Source: Arcobacter nitrofigilis DSM 7299
GTDB taxonomy: Bacteria > Campylobacterota > Campylobacteria > Campylobacterales > Arcobacteraceae
NCBI RefSeq assembly: GCF_000092245.1
Contig: NC_014166.1
Span: 930,001-994,000 of the forward strand
DNA: 64,000 nt
Direction: 5' to 3'
A program made the translations under genes and the position numbers. Each line of letters opens with the position of its first letter. Position 1 is the first letter of the stretch. Below the pieces are notes generated by a model, which did not search any database, had not been told where the DNA came from, and worked only from the letters and a program-made list of their open reading frames with translations. Below, in pieces: positions 53,759-63,766 of this stretch.

Positions 53759-54115
53759 AATAAATATAAGAAAATGTAGTTTTTATCATGATTTTGACAA
53801 ATAGATATACATAATGTTCTTTTATTGGGAAATACAGGGGTAAACCATACATAAAATTTTAGAAAAATACTTTGAAAATATATCAACACAGACAAATTAA
53901 AATCAATAATTAAAAGAAAAGCCAAAATAAAGGCTTTTCTTTCATAGAATAAACCAATATTATTTATGTAATAAATATCACTAATTTAAGGCTATTTTAT
54001 ATAAAATGTATTATTAATAAATAGTTAGTATAACACCACGCTAAAACCCTTGTATATAAGGGCTTAAACAAGTATAAAATTTAAAGTGTGCCCAAAATTG
54101 TGTCTATTTGTGCCA
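53759..54115. other. Gene-free flank of the integrative element
   Basis: A 357-base AT-rich stretch with no ORF I would call. It holds the hairpin at 53913 and a CCCTT-N6-AAGGG inverted repeat at 54047-54062, just beyond the integrase 3' end. If the integrase end marks the element boundary, the attachment site should lie here, but the other end is outside the window so no direct repeat can be identified. Confidence 0.4.
53913..53942. terminator. Probable terminator hairpin near the integrase
   Basis: An 11-bp stem AAAGAAAAGCC / GGCTTTTCTTT with an eight-base loop and A/T-rich flanks. Confidence 0.55.
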
Positions 54116-55186
54116 CTATGAAGTGGTTAAAAAAGTACCTCTTTTTTTCTCTTTGTTTACAATATATTTTGCATATTTAGTTAGTGTCATAGCAGATGTT
54201 GTATGACCTAACATATTACTTACCCACAATATATCTTCTCCATTACTTATCATCATACTTGCAAATGTATGTCTCATTTGATAAGGGTTTCTATACTGAA
54301 TATCTAACTTTTCAAATAGTGGTTTCCAATATCTTGCAAATATTCCCATACAATCATTATATGGTTTTTGAAAATTGCTAGTAAAAAGATAATCACTTTG
54401 AGGTATTTTAAACTTTAAATGATTTTTCAAATAAGGAATTAAAATATCAAGTATATCCACATCTCTAATACTAGCTTTTGTTTTAGGTTCGCTTTCTATT
54501 CCTTGACGCTTTGAACGTCTAACTTTAATAATTCCATTTTCATAATCTATATCAGACCACTTTAAAGCTAGTATCTCTCCTGTTCTCATTCCAGTAAAAA
54601 AACCAATTGCAAAATAACATCTTACTTTTTCATTGACATTATCTAAGAGTTTAAATATTTCATCTTGTGAAAATGGTTTAATTTCACGAGTTGGAACATT
54701 ATGTGGCTTTTTAATTACAGATAAAGGATTTCTTAAAATAATCTCATCTGCAATTGCATCATTAAAAATCACATTTAAAACAGCTCTTGCCATAGATAAA
54801 CTTTTTGTAGAAAGTGTTTCTAATAATTTGTTTTGCCAAGTAGCTATTTGTGAGGGTTTTATCTCATCTAGCTTTTTATTTCCCAAGTAAGGTTTTATAT
54901 TGTGTTTATAAACATATAAATGATTCTTTTGAGTTAAAAATCTTCTATGGTTTTTATGTATCTCAAATGATACTTGAAAAAACTCATCTACTGTTGGTAC
55001 TTTTTTAACATTGTCATTTTCAAAGAACTCTCCATTGTTCAACTTATATTGAATCTCTGGAATTAATTTTGTTTCTGCGAGTTTGCGGTTAGCTTTTGTA
55101 TCATCAAGGTTTAAAGACTTTCTATGCCTTTTTGATTGATGATAAAATGTTATCCACAATTTGTTTTTGCGATTGATTAGTTTCAT
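54116..55186 (-). CDS. Tyrosine recombinase / phage-type integrase
   Basis: 356 residues. An N-terminal arm-binding and SAM-like domain is followed by the catalytic domain from about residue 170. The active-site residues are visible: Arg in GFFTGMRTGEIL, the box II Arg-His in YQMRHTFASM, His in LGHTTSAMTLT and the Tyr in TKYAKY near the C-terminus. It mediates integration and excision of the element to its right. It overlaps the excisionase-like gene by 65 bases, so expression is coupled. No tRNA lies at its end. Confidence 0.93.
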   Translation of the reverse strand: MKLINRKNKLWITFYHQSKRHRKSLNLDDTKANRKLAETKLIPEIQYKLNNGEFFENDNVKKVPTVDEFFQVSFEIHKNHRRFLTQKNHLYVYKHNIKPYLGNKKLDEIKPSQIATWQNKLLETLSTKSLSMARAVLNVIFNDAIADEIILRNPLSVIKKPHNVPTREIKPFSQDEIFKLLDNVNEKVRCYFAIGFFTGMRTGEILALKWSDIDYENGIIKVRRSKRQGIESEPKTKASIRDVDILDILIPYLKNHLKFKIPQSDYLFTSNFQKPYNDCMGIFARYWKPLFEKLDIQYRNPYQMRHTFASMMISNGEDILWVSNMLGHTTSAMTLTKYAKYIVNKEKKRGTFLTTS

Positions 55187-55448
55187 TTGTTTTTTCCTTA
55201 CAAATTACCCAATCATCAATTGCAATTTTATCAAATAAAATTTTACCTTCTTTTTTATAAAAATGTAAATTCTCAATAAAAGATAAGCTTTTAAATTTAT
55301 AAATTCTATCTCTTGAATATCCAAGATAATCTGCTAACTCATTTGTAGTTAACCATCTTTTAGTTTGAATTGATGATAGGGCTTTTTTAATTGTTTCAAT
55401 GTCATTTGCTATATCCTTGATAAGATTAATATTTTCCATTTCAATCAT
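55122..55448 (-). CDS. Excisionase-like helix-turn-helix protein
   Basis: 108 residues with a MerR/Xis-type HTH in the middle (RWLTTNELADYLGYSRDRIY, then FDKIAIDDWV). AGGAGG precedes the ATG, which overlaps the stop of the rep gene by four bases. Position between rep and integrase fits an excisionase or replication/integration switch protein. Confidence 0.75.
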   Translation of the reverse strand: MIEMENINLIKDIANDIETIKKALSSIQTKRWLTTNELADYLGYSRDRIYKFKSLSFIENLHFYKKEGKILFDKIAIDDWVICKEKTNETNQSQKQIVDNILSSIKKA

Positions 55449-56812
55449 AATCTCTTATCCTCCTTTTCCAAACAATCACTAACACTAAGAACAGGAATCA
55501 AACCTCTTTTTATCAACTCTTTTTGAGCCACCAAATAAATGTCAAATTCTCTTTTGCTTAAATGCTGTCTACTCATAGCTTTTTCATAATAAACTTGTAA
55601 ATCATAATCACTAAGAGTTGATACACTTACAACTTCAACAGGCTTAATCAAACTACCATCTTCTAAAAGTCTAAGATTCTCTTTAGTATTATCATTTTCA
55701 TGTATAACATCAACATCAATATATCTCTTCTTAATCTCTTTATTCGTAGTAGTTCTTTTAAGGCTCTCTTTTGCCTTATAAAACAATAATTCCAAATAAT
55801 CAGTATCAATGTTAAGATTATTAATAAAAGCTCTTCTAATCAATGATATGAATTCTGTTTTAAATTTATAATCATCATAAATAGAAACTGCTCTTTTAAC
55901 TTTAATAAGTGGTAATTGTATTTGTAAAAAATCATCTAGTTTATAAGATTCTTGTATTACTTCCCAAATAGGTAAAGTATTAGCTCTTGATTTAGAATTA
56001 TTCTTTATGTCATTATTAGTAATATTAGATACATCAACTAATCTAATTTGATTCATAGAATCTTTAAATAAATTAACTGCATTAGATAACAGTTCTTCAA
56101 TAGTTGATATATTAAATGTTTTTAAATAAGTTCTGTGTATTTCAAACTCTATGTTAAATACTTCATTATCCATATCAAAGCCATTATTCATAAAGTACTC
56201 ATACATCAAATCTTTTTTCTTAGATTTTTTAAGTTCTTCTTTTTTATCATAGATTCTAAGTTTAAAAGGCTCTTTACCAATATATAGAGTTTGTGTTTTA
56301 GTTGAACTTCCTATTTCACTTATAGCTGAATATTGTCTTTTTCTTGTTACAAACATTTCTTTTGTTATAAAAGAAAAGTCATACTGTATAAAACAGTTTA
56401 AATCTGCTCTAGTAATTGGATAGTATCCTGTTACATAATGTTTTAAAAGCATATTGTTTATAAAGTCAATTAAACTCTTTATTCCAATAGTATATATTCC
56501 AACTCCCATAAGTTGCACTCTAATATCATTTAATCCTCTATTTTTATATTTATCTTTAAATCCTATTTTAAAAAACTCATTAATATCTTTAAACCAATAA
56601 AAGCCCTCAGCCTTTCCAAGATAATTAAGGGGTATATCATTGATTGTAATGTTTATATCATTGTTTTCAAACTCAATATCTTTCTTTTGAAACTTACCTT
56701 TAAGTTCTTCTATTTGGTCTATGATTTCTATAAATAAATCATCATAATTTTCGTTTGATTCTGCAAAATAGTAAAGTGAATCAATACCATGAAGCATTTT
56801 AATATTTTTCAT
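55445..56812 (-). CDS. Replication initiation protein of the Rep_trans / filamentous-phage type
   Basis: A 455-residue protein. The segment TQTLYIGKEPFKLRIYDKKE (about residues 174-193) matches the signature region of replication initiation factors (PF02486 type, including RstA of CTX phage, plasmid Rep and ICE relaxases such as Orf20 of Tn916), which nick DNA for rolling-circle replication. A conserved-looking tract HYVTGYYPITRADLNCFIQY precedes it. It suggests that the element has a circular replicating form. Assigned by motif only; a catalytic tyrosine cannot be confirmed by eye. Confidence 0.7.
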   Translation of the reverse strand: MKNIKMLHGIDSLYYFAESNENYDDLFIEIIDQIEELKGKFQKKDIEFENNDINITINDIPLNYLGKAEGFYWFKDINEFFKIGFKDKYKNRGLNDIRVQLMGVGIYTIGIKSLIDFINNMLLKHYVTGYYPITRADLNCFIQYDFSFITKEMFVTRKRQYSAISEIGSSTKTQTLYIGKEPFKLRIYDKKEELKKSKKKDLMYEYFMNNGFDMDNEVFNIEFEIHRTYLKTFNISTIEELLSNAVNLFKDSMNQIRLVDVSNITNNDIKNNSKSRANTLPIWEVIQESYKLDDFLQIQLPLIKVKRAVSIYDDYKFKTEFISLIRRAFINNLNIDTDYLELLFYKAKESLKRTTTNKEIKKRYIDVDVIHENDNTKENLRLLEDGSLIKPVEVVSVSTLSDYDLQVYYEKAMSRQHLSKREFDIYLVAQKELIKRGLIPVLSVSDCLEKEDKRL

Positions 56813-56942
56813 TATATTTCCTGTTATTCCGTTAAGAAAGGGGTATTACTATATACCCCTTAAACTTTTTACTTTCCACCCTTAAAAAAATCAAATAAAC
56901 CTCCGTTTCTTTGGATTTTTTATAAGTGTGAAAAGCATTTGA

Positions 56943-57203
56943 TTAAATACCGTAATATTTAACATCACCAATTATTGCAACATCAACTTCAATTGTTTTT
57001 CCAATTTTATCTTTAGTATAAAGTTTTACTTTAGAATCTGGAATACTAATATCTAGTAATGTCATCTTTGTAGAACCATCTTGCATATTCTGATGGCTCA
57101 TTAGTTGTAACTTTGTTTTACCTATTGTTACAGCACCTGTTTTTTTATCTGTAAAGTCATTTGCTTTATAGATTCCTAATAATTCTGCTCGTAAGATAAG
57201 CAT
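56943..57203 (-). CDS. Small protein upstream of rep, possible ssDNA-binding protein
   Basis: An 86-residue, beta-rich, cysteine-free protein. The start at 57203 has AAAGGA seven bases upstream. Size and place just before the rep gene resemble the RstB / gene V-type ssDNA-binding proteins of filamentous phages and small plasmids. I see no diagnostic motif, so the function is inferred from context only. Confidence 0.5.
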   Translation of the reverse strand: MLILRAELLGIYKANDFTDKKTGAVTIGKTKLQLMSHQNMQDGSTKMTLLDISIPDSKVKLYTKDKIGKTIEVDVAIIGDVKYYGI

Positions 57204-57275
57204 ATTTTGTCCTTTATAGAACAACGCGTTGTTTTTGTTTAAATTTGTAATTACATGAGGGAAGTTTAGAGGATT

Positions 57276-58295
57276 TTATTTTTTAATTAAAGAGGAATAT
57301 TTTGGATTAATTCTAAAAAGTTCCAGTGGATATTTTTGTAAAAATAGTATATGGGGAGATTCTAATAATCCTTTTATTTCTGATGTTAAAAAAGAGTGAT
57401 TTATTCTAGTATTAGGATTTTCACTTTTAAGAATTTTAATAAACATTGATTTGATTTGTTTTTGTTTATTTACAGGATAAGGATTTTTTTTACTTGAACC
57501 AAATATTGGTAAAAAGGATAGAGTAGAGGATAGATAAATATAGTTATTAAACTCTTCATCATTGGGAGGTTCTTCATCAAATACATAGGGTATTATTTCT
57601 GATATTAGTTCTTTAGAGTTTGTATCTTTTATATTTAGGTAATTTTTAAATTCATAATGAAGTAATATGCCTAGATTTTTTATTAATGCTTTTGGGGTTG
57701 TTTTTTGAATAAGTTTATCATCAAAGAATTTTAATATCTTTGTAACTGTATCTTCATTTTCTGTATAGAGTAAAGATGCTTTTGTGATATCTGTTAGAGT
57801 ATAAATACTTAGGAAGAATTTTAATAAGTCCTTATTCTTTTTAAATAGATTATAGAAATACCAATTTATTCTTAGTTCTCCTTTTGAAGAAATAGCATTG
57901 TTTCCTACTACCATATTTTTATATCTGTTATTTTCTCTATTTACTTTCTTTTTATCTGATTGAATATCTGCGAAGTATTTCTTTGGATAGTTTTCTTGAT
58001 TTATAAACTTTAACTCTTCAAAAGTGATATTAATTAAATTTATGATTTTATATAACTCTTTATAGATTATTTGATTCTCTATTTTTATTACTTTGTCATG
58101 TTTTATAATTTCTTCTATTGTTGAAAGTGATAATTGATTGAAAGCATTTATATTAAAAGTTGGATGATATTTTAGATAAAAATTTAGGGTGTTGTTTATT
58201 ATGTCTTTTTTATAGTGTATGTCTATTGGATAGGTGTAGTTTTCTAGGTAGAGGTCGTTAATATAGTTTTTATTTTGTTTGTTAATCCTTAGCAT
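57276..58295 (-). CDS. Protein of unknown function within the integrative element
   Basis: 339 residues, very rich in Asn, Lys, Ile and Leu, mainly helical in pattern, without signal peptide, membrane helix or recognised motif. It is oriented with the rep-xis-int genes and is divergent from the Qat operon across a 122-base AT-rich gap. It could be a regulator of the Qat genes, another element function, or an unrelated cargo protein. Confidence 0.6.
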   Translation of the reverse strand: MLRINKQNKNYINDLYLENYTYPIDIHYKKDIINNTLNFYLKYHPTFNINAFNQLSLSTIEEIIKHDKVIKIENQIIYKELYKIINLINITFEELKFINQENYPKKYFADIQSDKKKVNRENNRYKNMVVGNNAISSKGELRINWYFYNLFKKNKDLLKFFLSIYTLTDITKASLLYTENEDTVTKILKFFDDKLIQKTTPKALIKNLGILLHYEFKNYLNIKDTNSKELISEIIPYVFDEEPPNDEEFNNYIYLSSTLSFLPIFGSSKKNPYPVNKQKQIKSMFIKILKSENPNTRINHSFLTSEIKGLLESPHILFLQKYPLELFRINPKYSSLIKK

Positions 58296-58417
58296 ATTAA
58301 CTCCAAATTAGTAAATAAAAATTAATAAATTGTTATTATATCATTAAAAGATACTTATTTTGTAATAAATATTAATATTATATGTGATAAAGTTATTAAA
58401 ACTTCATGGGATATAAA

Positions 58418-60292
58418 ATGTGGGCAGATAATGAAACAACTGAAGACTTTTTAAATTATGACATTCATTGTAATTTAATAAAAGAGTATGTAACAAATCC
58501 AAATCTTTTACCATTAACAATTGGTGTTTTTGGTGACTGGGGAAGTGGTAAATCAAGTATTATGAAAATGCTTGAACAAAAACTTGAAAATGAACCAAGA
58601 ATATTAACAATATATTTTAACAGTTGGTTATTTGAGAGTTATGAAGATGCAAAAGTTTCTTTACTTGAAAATATATTATTGGAACTATCTAAAAATGAAA
58701 CTTTAAGTGAAACTGCTAAGAAAAAAGTTTTAAGTTTAATTTCAAGAGTGGATTATATGAAATTTGCAAAAGACGGTATTAGTAAATACGGTAAAAATAT
58801 TCTTGATATTGTATCAACAGGTGGAGTAGGTACTGCAATTGAGATTGGTATAAATTCATTGACAACTAAATTATCTAATATATCAACGGCTGATGCCTCT
58901 GGATTAAATGATTACATAAAAAAAGAACAGAATGATGTAACAAAGAATTCAATTAAAACATTTAGAAAAGATTTTCAAGAATTAATTACTGCAACTGATT
59001 ATGATAGTGTGGTTATATTTGTAGATGATTTAGATAGATGTATGCCTGAAAGAGTGATTGATACCCTTGAGGCAATAAAATTATTTCTATCAGTACCAAA
59101 TACTGCATTTATAATTGGTGCTGATGAAAGAATAATTAAACATTCGATTTCAATGCATTTAAACTTACACACTTTTAATAATGATTCAGAATATCTACAT
59201 GCTTCACAGCAAATAGTAACAGACTACATTGAAAAGCTTATTCAAATACCTTACAGAATACCAAAATTATCACCCTCTGAAATAGAAAGTTATAACAATC
59301 TTTTATTTAGCTCCAGTTTATTGGATGCAGCTGATTTTAAAAAAGTATATGAAGTATATTTAGAGTTTAGAGTGTCTGATTTTTATAGTCCATTTTCATT
59401 TGGTAATATTAAAGATTCTGTATCTTTAGATGAGAAACCAGAATTAAATAACCTATTAAATATTTCACATTTTATGAGTCAGATGATTACAAATGTTTTA
59501 AAAGGTAATCCTCGACAAACAAAAAGATTTTTAAATACTTTTATACTAAGACAAAAACTAGCAAAAGTTGCAAATTTGGATATTGATATTTTTATACTTA
59601 TTAAATTAATGTTATTAGAGTATTTAAACCCTATATTATTTAAAAAATTAAATGAATTACAATCTCCTGATACAGGATTAATTAATGAATTAATGCTACT
59701 AGAATCTATTTTTATTGATGAGGAAAAAAATACACTAGGAGATGCTTTCCAAGAATGGCAAACACCACAAATTCAAAATTGGATAAAAGTAAACCCAAGA
59801 ATTGGTGAAATTGATTTAAGAAATTATTTTTGGTTAGTAAGAGATAAAACGGACTCAACATTATCTAATATTCATATGGTTAGTCCAATTATTCAAAAAT
59901 TATATGCTTTAATTATTAATACGGACAAACACCAACGTTCTTTAGGTTTTGTAGAACTAAGTAAGCTTGATAATGAGATTCATCTTGAAGTATTTAATTT
60001 ATTAAAAACTGAACTTTATAACAATCCATCTAAAACAAGTAATTTAGTAGTCTCTTTATTTGACTTTATAGAAAAAATTGAAAATGAATATTTTGCAAAT
60101 GAAACTATTATTATATTTAGTGAAATTAATTTTTCTTTAATTAAGGGAGAAAGAATAGTTGTAAGTATTTTAAAATATATAAAAACAAAATATAAAAAGT
60201 TTTTACCTACTGTTGATTCTTTAATATTGAGCTTTTCTGAAAAACAACCTTCAATACTTCAAAAAACTGCAAAAAAAGAAATAAAGGATTAA
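58418..60292 (+). CDS. qatA: QatA, KAP-family P-loop ATPase of the Qat anti-phage system
   Basis: 624 residues from the ATG at 58418 (GGGA upstream; the ATG four codons earlier lacks a site). It opens MWADNETTEDFLNYD as is usual for QatA. Walker A is GVFGDWGSGKSS at about residues 36-47 and Walker B VVIFVDDLDRC near 200, followed by the KAP motif TAFIIGADERII. KAP ATPases are large STAND-related NTPases found in anti-phage systems. It leads a tightly packed qatA-B-C-D operon. Confidence 0.93.
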   Translation: MWADNETTEDFLNYDIHCNLIKEYVTNPNLLPLTIGVFGDWGSGKSSIMKMLEQKLENEPRILTIYFNSWLFESYEDAKVSLLENILLELSKNETLSETAKKKVLSLISRVDYMKFAKDGISKYGKNILDIVSTGGVGTAIEIGINSLTTKLSNISTADASGLNDYIKKEQNDVTKNSIKTFRKDFQELITATDYDSVVIFVDDLDRCMPERVIDTLEAIKLFLSVPNTAFIIGADERIIKHSISMHLNLHTFNNDSEYLHASQQIVTDYIEKLIQIPYRIPKLSPSEIESYNNLLFSSSLLDAADFKKVYEVYLEFRVSDFYSPFSFGNIKDSVSLDEKPELNNLLNISHFMSQMITNVLKGNPRQTKRFLNTFILRQKLAKVANLDIDIFILIKLMLLEYLNPILFKKLNELQSPDTGLINELMLLESIFIDEEKNTLGDAFQEWQTPQIQNWIKVNPRIGEIDLRNYFWLVRDKTDSTLSNIHMVSPIIQKLYALIINTDKHQRSLGFVELSKLDNEIHLEVFNLLKTELYNNPSKTSNLVVSLFDFIEKIENEYFANETIIIFSEINFSLIKGERIVVSILKYIKTKYKKFLPTVDSLILSFSEKQPSILQKTAKKEIKD

Positions 60293-60293
60293 A

Positions 60294-61058
60294 ATGGGTA
60301 CTTCTAAAGGACAAATACCACCATCTAATGGAGATTGGTCTCCTCTAAAATCAGATATAACTGATTTGGTAAAAAACATAGATATTGGTAATCAAGAAAA
60401 GAAACAAAAATTAACAAGTAAAGTTATAAGTGATTTTGTAACTGCAATAGGTGGCTCAGAAGGATTTTCAAGTTCATCAAGGTCTAGTAAAAGTGGTGGG
60501 CGAACAACATTTAGTTCAAAAGTAGGGAGGGCAACTGCTTCAAAACTTGGAGGTTTTTTTGGTTCTGTAGGGACAGGTGGCTTACAATCAAGTTTTAAAA
60601 AACTCGAAATTGATTTTTCTAATTTAACAATAGATGAGATTGAAGATAAGTTAATAGAAATATTTTCTGAAACCACTAATAGTGATGATGCAAATGCTGC
60701 AAATAAAGCAATGGCTGAGGTTATAGATGAATTATTTGTAGGAATTGAAAATATTGATGATTTAGAAAATAAAATATTAACTTCTTTAGAAACAGAAAAT
60801 ATTTTATGTAGCTTTTATGAAAAATATATTTTTAAAAGATTTGAACGAAATCTAGATGAGTATGATATTCAACGTTATGGAAATGATACAGCTCTTAAAA
60901 TAATGAGAGATATTGAGAATTATATAAATATAAGACTTAAAACACATCAATGTGATAATAAGCTTTCTGATATTGATTTTAATTCTAATACAGGAGAAGA
61001 ATTTGTTCAAGCAGTTCTCCAAGAAATATTGGAACAATTGGAGGTTTATAATGACTAA
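60294..61058 (+). CDS. qatB: QatB of the Qat anti-phage system
   Basis: 254 residues beginning MGTSKGQIPPSNGDW, a characteristic QatB start. A Ser/Gly-rich low-complexity part (about residues 54-90, with SSSRSSKSGGRTTFSSKVGR) is followed by a helical acidic domain with no known catalytic motif. It is one base from qatA and overlaps qatC by eight bases. QatB is needed for defence in studied systems but its activity is not known to me. Confidence 0.88.
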   Translation: MGTSKGQIPPSNGDWSPLKSDITDLVKNIDIGNQEKKQKLTSKVISDFVTAIGGSEGFSSSSRSSKSGGRTTFSSKVGRATASKLGGFFGSVGTGGLQSSFKKLEIDFSNLTIDEIEDKLIEIFSETTNSDDANAANKAMAEVIDELFVGIENIDDLENKILTSLETENILCSFYEKYIFKRFERNLDEYDIQRYGNDTALKIMRDIENYINIRLKTHQCDNKLSDIDFNSNTGEEFVQAVLQEILEQLEVYND

Positions 61059-62391
61059 TTTGGAAGTTTATATAAAAGATGGAACAAGAGATATAAATAG
61101 TTTATTAAATATGTCGATAAAAGATGTTGACACAAGTTCATCAAGTGATGTAATAATAAATACTAAACAGTTATTTAAAAGTTTAAAACTAATACCAGAA
61201 CAAAAAAGTTTAGATATATGGTTTTTTTCTGTATATATTCATTTAATTGATAATTTATTGCCAAGGAATGAAATTGCGGTTGATAATTGGCTAAGAGAAA
61301 TAAATGTTCTAATTCCAGTTTCAAATCCCATAGTGTGGAATAAAAATAGTAATTTAATTGTGGAAGCTTTAAACTTTTTAACAGGTGATGAATGGAATAT
61401 AGAGTTTTATCAATTAGAAAGTGATTATTTTGTAAATAGCGAACTTGAATTAGAAGAAGATATAAATATCGAAAAAGTATGTTTACTTTCTGGTGGATTA
61501 GATTCTTTAGCTGGGGCAATAGATTTAATTAACAATGATAACAATATTTTATTCGTTTCACACTTTGATGGGGCAGGAGCTATTGACGGAGAACAGAAAA
61601 AAATATTTGATAAATTAAAAGCAAGTGTAAGTAATAAAAATTTATATCTATCACAATTTCATGTATATCCATCAGATTATTTATTTTATAGTTCAGATTC
61701 TAATCAAAGAGCAAGGTCTATATTATTTTTAGGTTTTGCTTTATTTCATGCAATAAATTTTAATGTAAATGAAATAGTTTTACCAGAAAATGGATTAATT
61801 AGTATAAATCTTCCTTTAAATGAATCAAGAACATCATCAAATAGTACTAGAACAACTCATCCCTATTTTATTAAAAAATTAGAACAATTCATTTTTCAAG
61901 TTGGTATTAATATTAGTATTGTAAATCCATATCAATATAAAACAAAAGGTGAGATGTTAGATAAATGTCTTGATAAAGATTTATTAAATCTTTTAATAAA
62001 CAGGACTATATCATGCTCTCATTATAAAAGAAGAGGACCTTGGACTAGGCAAGTTGGAATAAATAATTGTGGTTACTGTATCCCTTGCTTAATAAGAAGA
62101 GCTTCTATATATCATTATAATAATTTAGCTACAATAGAAACATATGGTGTTGATTTAGACCCTATTGAATTAAAGTTAAATACAAATAGTATAATTTCAA
62201 CAGATGTATTTGCACTTATTAATTTTTTAAATAAAAAATATAATGTTAAGAAATATGAAAGAGAAATATCTCTTATTGCAAATACTGAAAATAAAAAGGA
62301 AATTGCAGAAATGTTATATCGTGGATATAATGAACTTAGAAAATATATTGAAGATAATGCTTCATCAGAAATTAAAAGACTTTTGATTTGA
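61051..62391 (+). CDS. qatC: QatC, QueC-like enzyme of the Qat anti-phage system
   Basis: 446 residues from the ATG at 61051, which has GGAGG at good distance; a longer frame from 60952 only overlaps qatB. The N-terminal 140 residues are Qat-specific; then comes the PP-loop motif LLSGGLDSLAG (about 145-155) of 7-cyano-7-deazaguanine synthase. The C-terminal cysteines CSHYKR and CGYCIPC (about 321-345) match the QueC zinc site. It may put a deazaguanine-type or related modification on a protein or nucleic acid. Confidence 0.93.
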   Translation: MTNLEVYIKDGTRDINSLLNMSIKDVDTSSSSDVIINTKQLFKSLKLIPEQKSLDIWFFSVYIHLIDNLLPRNEIAVDNWLREINVLIPVSNPIVWNKNSNLIVEALNFLTGDEWNIEFYQLESDYFVNSELELEEDINIEKVCLLSGGLDSLAGAIDLINNDNNILFVSHFDGAGAIDGEQKKIFDKLKASVSNKNLYLSQFHVYPSDYLFYSSDSNQRARSILFLGFALFHAINFNVNEIVLPENGLISINLPLNESRTSSNSTRTTHPYFIKKLEQFIFQVGINISIVNPYQYKTKGEMLDKCLDKDLLNLLINRTISCSHYKRRGPWTRQVGINNCGYCIPCLIRRASIYHYNNLATIETYGVDLDPIELKLNTNSIISTDVFALINFLNKKYNVKKYEREISLIANTENKKEIAEMLYRGYNELRKYIEDNASSEIKRLLI

Positions 62392-63134
62392 TTAATGGTT
62401 TAATAGATACACATTGTCATATAAATTTTTTTAAAAATGCGGGGGAAGTTGCTATTGAATGTGAAAAAAGGAAAATTCATACAATTTATGTCACAACGTT
62501 ACCCTCTCAATTTGATGAAACTTTTGAATATGTAAAGCCTTTAAAATATGTATATCCATCTTTAGGATTTCATTGTTTAGAAAGTGATTATAATTTAGAA
62601 AAAGAGAAAAGATTTTTTTTAAAGAATATTGAAAAGACTAAATTTATCGGGGAAGTAGGTTTAGACTTTTCAAAAAGAGCTAGTAAGTCTAAAGAAGAAC
62701 AAATTGACCTTTTTAAATTTGTTTTAGAATCAATCCAAGATAAAGAAAAAATTGTAAATTTGCATAGTAATAATGCCGAAGAAAAAGTTTTAGAAATGCT
62801 TATAAAATATGACATTAAAAAAGCTATTTTTCATTGGTACAGTGGAAAAATTAGTACTTTCAACCAAATCCTTAATTATGGTTATTATTTTTCTATTAAT
62901 GAATCAATGACTAAGAGTAAAAAAGGACAAAATATAATTAGTAAAATGCCAAGAGATAGAATATTAATTGAAACAGATGCTCCTTTTATAAAAGATGTTC
63001 TTCCATATAAAAACTTTAATGTTTACTACTATTTATCTACAATTTGGAATGAGTCAATTGATTATGTTATTAAAAAAACATTCGATAATTTTATAAATTT
63101 ACAAGATAATAAAAAGAATAACTTGTTTGGTTAA
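62388..63134 (+). CDS. qatD: QatD, TatD-family DNase of the Qat anti-phage system
   Basis: 248 residues starting at TTG 62388, overlapping the qatC stop by four bases; no in-frame ATG is available nearby. TatD metal motifs are DTHCH (residues 7-11), GEVGLDFS (about 87-94), NLHSNNAEE (about 124-132), FHWYSG (about 148) and ETDAPF (about 194-199). It is a metal-dependent nuclease, the fourth and last core gene of Qat. Confidence 0.93.
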   Translation: MINGLIDTHCHINFFKNAGEVAIECEKRKIHTIYVTTLPSQFDETFEYVKPLKYVYPSLGFHCLESDYNLEKEKRFFLKNIEKTKFIGEVGLDFSKRASKSKEEQIDLFKFVLESIQDKEKIVNLHSNNAEEKVLEMLIKYDIKKAIFHWYSGKISTFNQILNYGYYFSINESMTKSKKGQNIISKMPRDRILIETDAPFIKDVLPYKNFNVYYYLSTIWNESIDYVIKKTFDNFINLQDNKKNNLFG

Positions 63135-63193
63135 AAGTATTAAATTACAATTTAATTAATTCTAAAAAGTTTAAATAAAAAATAGGAAAAATT

Positions 63194-63766
63194 ATGGCTA
63201 ATAAGGAAAGATGCATTGAAGATATTTTTATTGAATTATATTGTTTTGAACAATTAAAATATTTAGAAATTGAAAAAGAATTAAATATTTCGCGTAGTGA
63301 AGTCCAACAATTATATGATAGTTGTAAAGAAAGAATATCAGATATGCAAATTATTAAAAGAAAATATAATAATAAAAAGGATTTGGAAGAATTTAAGTTT
63401 TCAGATTTTAAAGAGTTCTATAATTGGTATAAAAGACAACCTAATAATTGTTGTTATTGTGGAATAACACAAGAAGATGCTATTAAAAGCAAAGTATATG
63501 ATAATCTAAAAAGAAAAACTAGAGGAATCTCTTTAGAAATAGAAAGAGTAATTACATTTCCAAAAAAAGATAATGTTTATAGTGTTTCAAATTGTAGATT
63601 AGCTTGTCATGTTTGTAACAATGCAAAAAGTGATTTTTTTACAGTAGAAGATTTTAAATTAATTGCAAAGGGTATAAATAACTTTTGGAGTAATAAGTTG
63701 GGAAAAAGGATAGTGTTCCCTCCTGAAGTATACGAAACTTTTAATAAGGAATCTAATGACAAATAA
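63194..63766 (+). CDS. HNH-nuclease-like protein with N-terminal HTH, downstream of Qat
   Basis: 190 residues. A helix-turn-helix (YLEIEKELNISRSEVQQLYD) lies in the first 50 residues. The C-terminal half has an HNH-type zinc site, CCYCG (about 86-90) and CHVCNNAKSD (about 138-147), with ISLEIERV between, where the HNH His appears replaced by Glu-Arg. AGGAAAAATT precedes the ATG. It lies 59 bases after qatD. It may be an accessory nuclease of the defence locus or an unrelated cargo gene. Confidence 0.75.
   Translation: MANKERCIEDIFIELYCFEQLKYLEIEKELNISRSEVQQLYDSCKERISDMQIIKRKYNNKKDLEEFKFSDFKEFYNWYKRQPNNCCYCGITQEDAIKSKVYDNLKRKTRGISLEIERVITFPKKDNVYSVSNCRLACHVCNNAKSDFFTVEDFKLIAKGINNFWSNKLGKRIVFPPEVYETFNKESNDK

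Noticed and set aside
54047-54062. Attachment site core of the integrative element
   Set aside because: The CCCTT-N6-AAGGG inverted repeat near the integrase end is suggestive, but without the right boundary no direct repeat can be shown; kept only as a note.
60952-61050. N-terminal extension of qatC
   Set aside because: The extension overlaps qatB in another frame and lacks a ribosome site, while GGAGG stands before the ATG at 61051.
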